Source of the DNA: an uncultured Rhodobacterales bacterium
GTDB taxonomy: Bacteria; Pseudomonadota; Alphaproteobacteria; Rhodobacterales; Rhodobacteraceae
Assembly: GCA_903845215.1 (NCBI GenBank)
Contig: CAIMWI010000073.1
Location: forward strand, 1-64,000
Direction of reading: 5' to 3'
Length of the DNA: 64,000 nucleotides
Below are positions 63,728 to 64,000 of the stretch, piece by piece. A program made the position numbers and the translations under genes. Within the stretch, counting starts at the first letter, position 1. Every line of letters begins with the position of its first letter. Under the pieces are notes generated by a model. It did no database searches, had not been told where the DNA came from, and was given only the letters and a program-made list of their open reading frames with translations.

Positions 63728-64000
63728 TTAGCGCAACGTAAACCCTGCCCAGACCCCTGCCGCAAGCAAAGTCACAGCCCCCAGCGCTGCCCATACCACG
63801 GGCACACCGCCCCGTTTGGCGGGCGCCTTGGGGCCTTCGGCTTGGGCGATCAACAAATCCTCTACCAACCCCGGCAATCTTGGGCCGAAACGGGCCAGCA
63901 CTTCGACTGTGCTGACCAAATCGCGCAACAAGGCCACAGGGCCCACGTGGCTGCGGATGTAGCTTTCGACGACGGGGCGGGCCACATCCCAGATGTTGAT
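63728..64000 (-). CDS. ubiB: Ubiquinone biosynthesis kinase-like protein UbiB, C-terminal end (start outside window)
   Basis: The frame is open to the window edge; the visible 90 residues begin INIWDVARPVVESYIRSHVG, the conserved C-terminal region of UbiB. A hydrophobic C-terminal segment (VPVVWAALGAVTLLAAGVW) is the usual membrane anchor. UbiB is an atypical kinase/ATPase needed for coenzyme Q synthesis. The 5' part and start are outside the window. Confidence 0.85.
   Translation of the reverse strand: MNIWDVARPVVESYIRSHVGPVALLRDLVSTVEVLARFGPRLPGLVEDLLIAQAEGPKAPAKRGGVPVVWAALGAVTLLAAGVWAGFTLR

Overview
The window looks like a chromosomal piece of a Rhodobacteraceae (roseobacter-type) alphaproteobacterium. 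Evidence: GC-rich, tightly packed genes with many 1-4 base start/stop overlaps; an alpha-type RpoH promoter before dnaK; a long-form HPF; an NDUFA9-like gene next to uppP; an FzlA-like gene next to mtgA; and flagellar genes of the roseobacter type. This placement is by pattern recognition only; no database search was run.

Layout. 1-6411 (+): operon for aerobic CoA-dependent breakdown of 2-aminobenzoate (anthranilate): the C-terminal half of the flavin monooxygenase/reductase, an SDR, a MarR regulator, an enoyl-CoA hydratase family enzyme, an acyl-CoA dehydrogenase, a Rid-family protein and the CoA ligase. 6419-12452: a divergent redox module with a QseBC-type two-component system (-) facing PepSY, DUF2271, PepSY-flavodoxin reductase and ApbE genes (+). 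The DUF2271 protein carries a likely FMN attachment motif. 12467-22432 (-): a LacI-regulated catabolic operon (two GMC oxidoreductases, SDR, Dabb protein, DUF993 aldolase-like protein, LacI, glycerate kinase), preceded by an enoyl-CoA hydratase/CoA-transferase pair. 22575-27078 (+): an MFS exporter, an unrecognised protein, an AT-rich RTX gene and a TolB-like propeller. 27103-37373 (-): FzlA-like, MtgA, GltB, a secreted unknown, GltD, UppP and an NDUFA9-like protein. 37534-37867: tRNA-Leu(CAG) followed by a degenerate tRNA-Gly-like structure. 37937-41955 (-): radC, dnaJ, dnaK. 42315-44997 (+): cysQ, kdsB, galU. 45000-48402: a MaoC protein, an unassigned frame, and a DgcA-like demethylase. 48581-55384: a broken flagellar block (unknown gene, motB, flgE, flagellin fragment, FlgN-like, FlgJ-like, fliK, flgD). 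55469-58915: XdhC, a GlfT2-like glycosyltransferase and an unknown. 59006-64000: RNase D-like, arabinose-5-phosphate isomerase, lptCAB, hpf, ptsN and the 3' end of ubiB (-).

Main points of interest. (1) The 3' end of flgE is joined head-on to the first 47 codons of a flagellin gene on the opposite strand, with the junction in about 6 shared bases. This is either an inversion breakpoint or an assembly chimera. (2) The DUF2271/ApbE/PepSY-flavoreductase/two-component set reads as a regulated electron-transfer chain out of the cytoplasm. (3) The DUF993/GMC/glycerate-kinase operon looks like an uncharacterised catabolic route ending in glycerate. (4) A GlfT2-like galactofuranosyltransferase sits beside the flagellar block. 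(5) There is a GC-rich dispersed repeat and a tRNA-Gly-like relic.
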